From assembly GCF_024970185.1 (NCBI RefSeq), contig NZ_CP103965.1, positions 3,654,001 to 3,718,000 on the forward strand: 64,000 nt of DNA. The letters run 5' to 3'. The position numbers were made by a program, and so were the translations under genes. Origin of the DNA: Pseudomonas sp. N3-W (GTDB lineage: Bacteria; Pseudomonadota; Gammaproteobacteria; Pseudomonadales; Pseudomonadaceae). The notes beneath the pieces were generated by a model. That model saw only the letters and a program-made list of their open reading frames with translations. It was not told the origin of the DNA and did not search any database. Positions 63,637 to 64,000 of this stretch are shown piece by piece. Every line of letters begins with the position of its first letter. Position 1 is the stretch's first letter.

Positions 63637-64000
63637 ATGAAGAAGTCTCTCCTCGCACTGACCCTGGGTCTGGCCACCAGCCTGGTAGGCACCAGCGCGT
63701 TCGCCAACAGCGTCGGGCAAATCAACTTCACCGGTACCATCAATGCCAACACTTGCCCGGTCGAGCCCATTGATCCGGGTACCGGCGTCTCCGGCCCGAT
63801 CCGTCTGGGCAACGTTGCCGCCTTCGATTTCGGCGGTGCTGTCGACAGAGAAGTGGGCGGACGCGAGTTTGCATTGCGTATCAAGGACGGCGCGGTTTGT
63901 GGTTTCACCGCAGGCGATACCGCCACCGTTCAATTCACCAGTACCCACGGCAACGCAGGCACCGGCGGCAAGTACTACGGCATCCAGACCGGTGGCGCTG
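63637..64000 (+). CDS. Type 1 fimbrial major subunit, partial
   Basis: The gene starts at ATG 63637 (AAAAGGA upstream) and runs off the window; 121 residues are visible. A Sec signal peptide ends near SAFANS. The mature N-terminus has the fimbrillin pattern GQINFTGTINANTC, with the first cysteine of the conserved disulfide and a second in GAVCGFTAGD. This is a chaperone-usher (type 1-like) pilin. Chaperone and usher genes would be expected to the right, outside the window. Its relation to the upstream Rhs cluster is unknown. Confidence 0.88.
   Translation, partial: MKKSLLALTLGLATSLVGTSAFANSVGQINFTGTINANTCPVEPIDPGTGVSGPIRLGNVAAFDFGGAVDREVGGREFALRIKDGAVCGFTAGDTATVQFTSTHGNAGTGGKYYGIQTGGA

Overview
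The window looks like the chromosome of a Pseudomonas of the P. fluorescens lineage. The reasons are the high GC, many REP/REPIN palindromes of the GTGGGAGC-GGGCTTGC-TCGCGA type, an orphan ccoN beside a sulfite/nitrite reductase, a complete ptxS-kguEKTD operon for 2-ketogluconate, and a Bat-type MoxR/VWA operon. It has two parts: ordinary core genome from 1 to about 40.7 kb, and an accessory region from about 40.7 to 63.4 kb.

Core part. 1-14.6 kb: the end of a DUF1254/DUF1214 protein, two secreted beta-barrel-like proteins, moxR-DUF58-DUF4381-batA-batB-batD, an exported HAD phosphatase, a type I arylsulfatase and a fused membrane/spermidine-synthase-like protein. Two REPIN elements lie inside genes of this operon, one in the DUF4381 gene and one at the 5' end of batD. 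14.6-24 kb: a DUF3313 lipoprotein, an eight-heme cytochrome c with TPRs, a membrane protein, DUF934 plus a sulfite/nitrite reductase, and divergently an orphan cbb3 oxidase subunit I with a small partner. 24-35.3 kb: an AraC regulator, an Asp/Glu racemase, a GNAT enzyme, an RstAB-like two-component system divergent from an RND efflux pair, a DUF1345 protein, a second AraC regulator and a LysE exporter. 35.3-40.7 kb: ptxS and kguE-kguK-kguT-kguD, with two perfect PtxS operators.

Accessory part. A minus-strand unit of about 12 kb (57.5 to 45.5 kb) encodes an Ig-like repeat protein, two large proteins resembling the clostridial P47/OrfX (TULIP) family with C-terminal Ig-like modules (the first is frameshifted), and a 1593-residue Rhs/YD-repeat protein. 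Divergent from it are a small secreted protein and a second, closely related 1709-residue Rhs protein, so the P47-like genes sit between two inverted Rhs paralogs. To the left are a fibronectin-III repeat protein, a PLP aminotransferase and two regulators: a 94-residue stand-alone LuxR-type DNA-binding domain that resembles the C-terminus of LasR, and a NarL/RcsB-type response regulator. There is no transposase, integrase, tRNA or CRISPR array.

The most notable observation is that three promoter regions of this accessory part (before the FnIII gene, before the short LuxR gene, and before the Ig/P47/Rhs unit) each carry a 20-bp lux-box-like dyad. In each case it lies exactly 21 bp upstream of a plausible -10 hexamer, which is the geometry of a LuxR-activated promoter. 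I infer a quorum-sensing-type regulon built around P47-like and Rhs proteins, possibly directed at a eukaryotic host. That function is inference. The gene content, the frameshift and the boxes are read from the sequence. The window ends in a fimbrial subunit gene.
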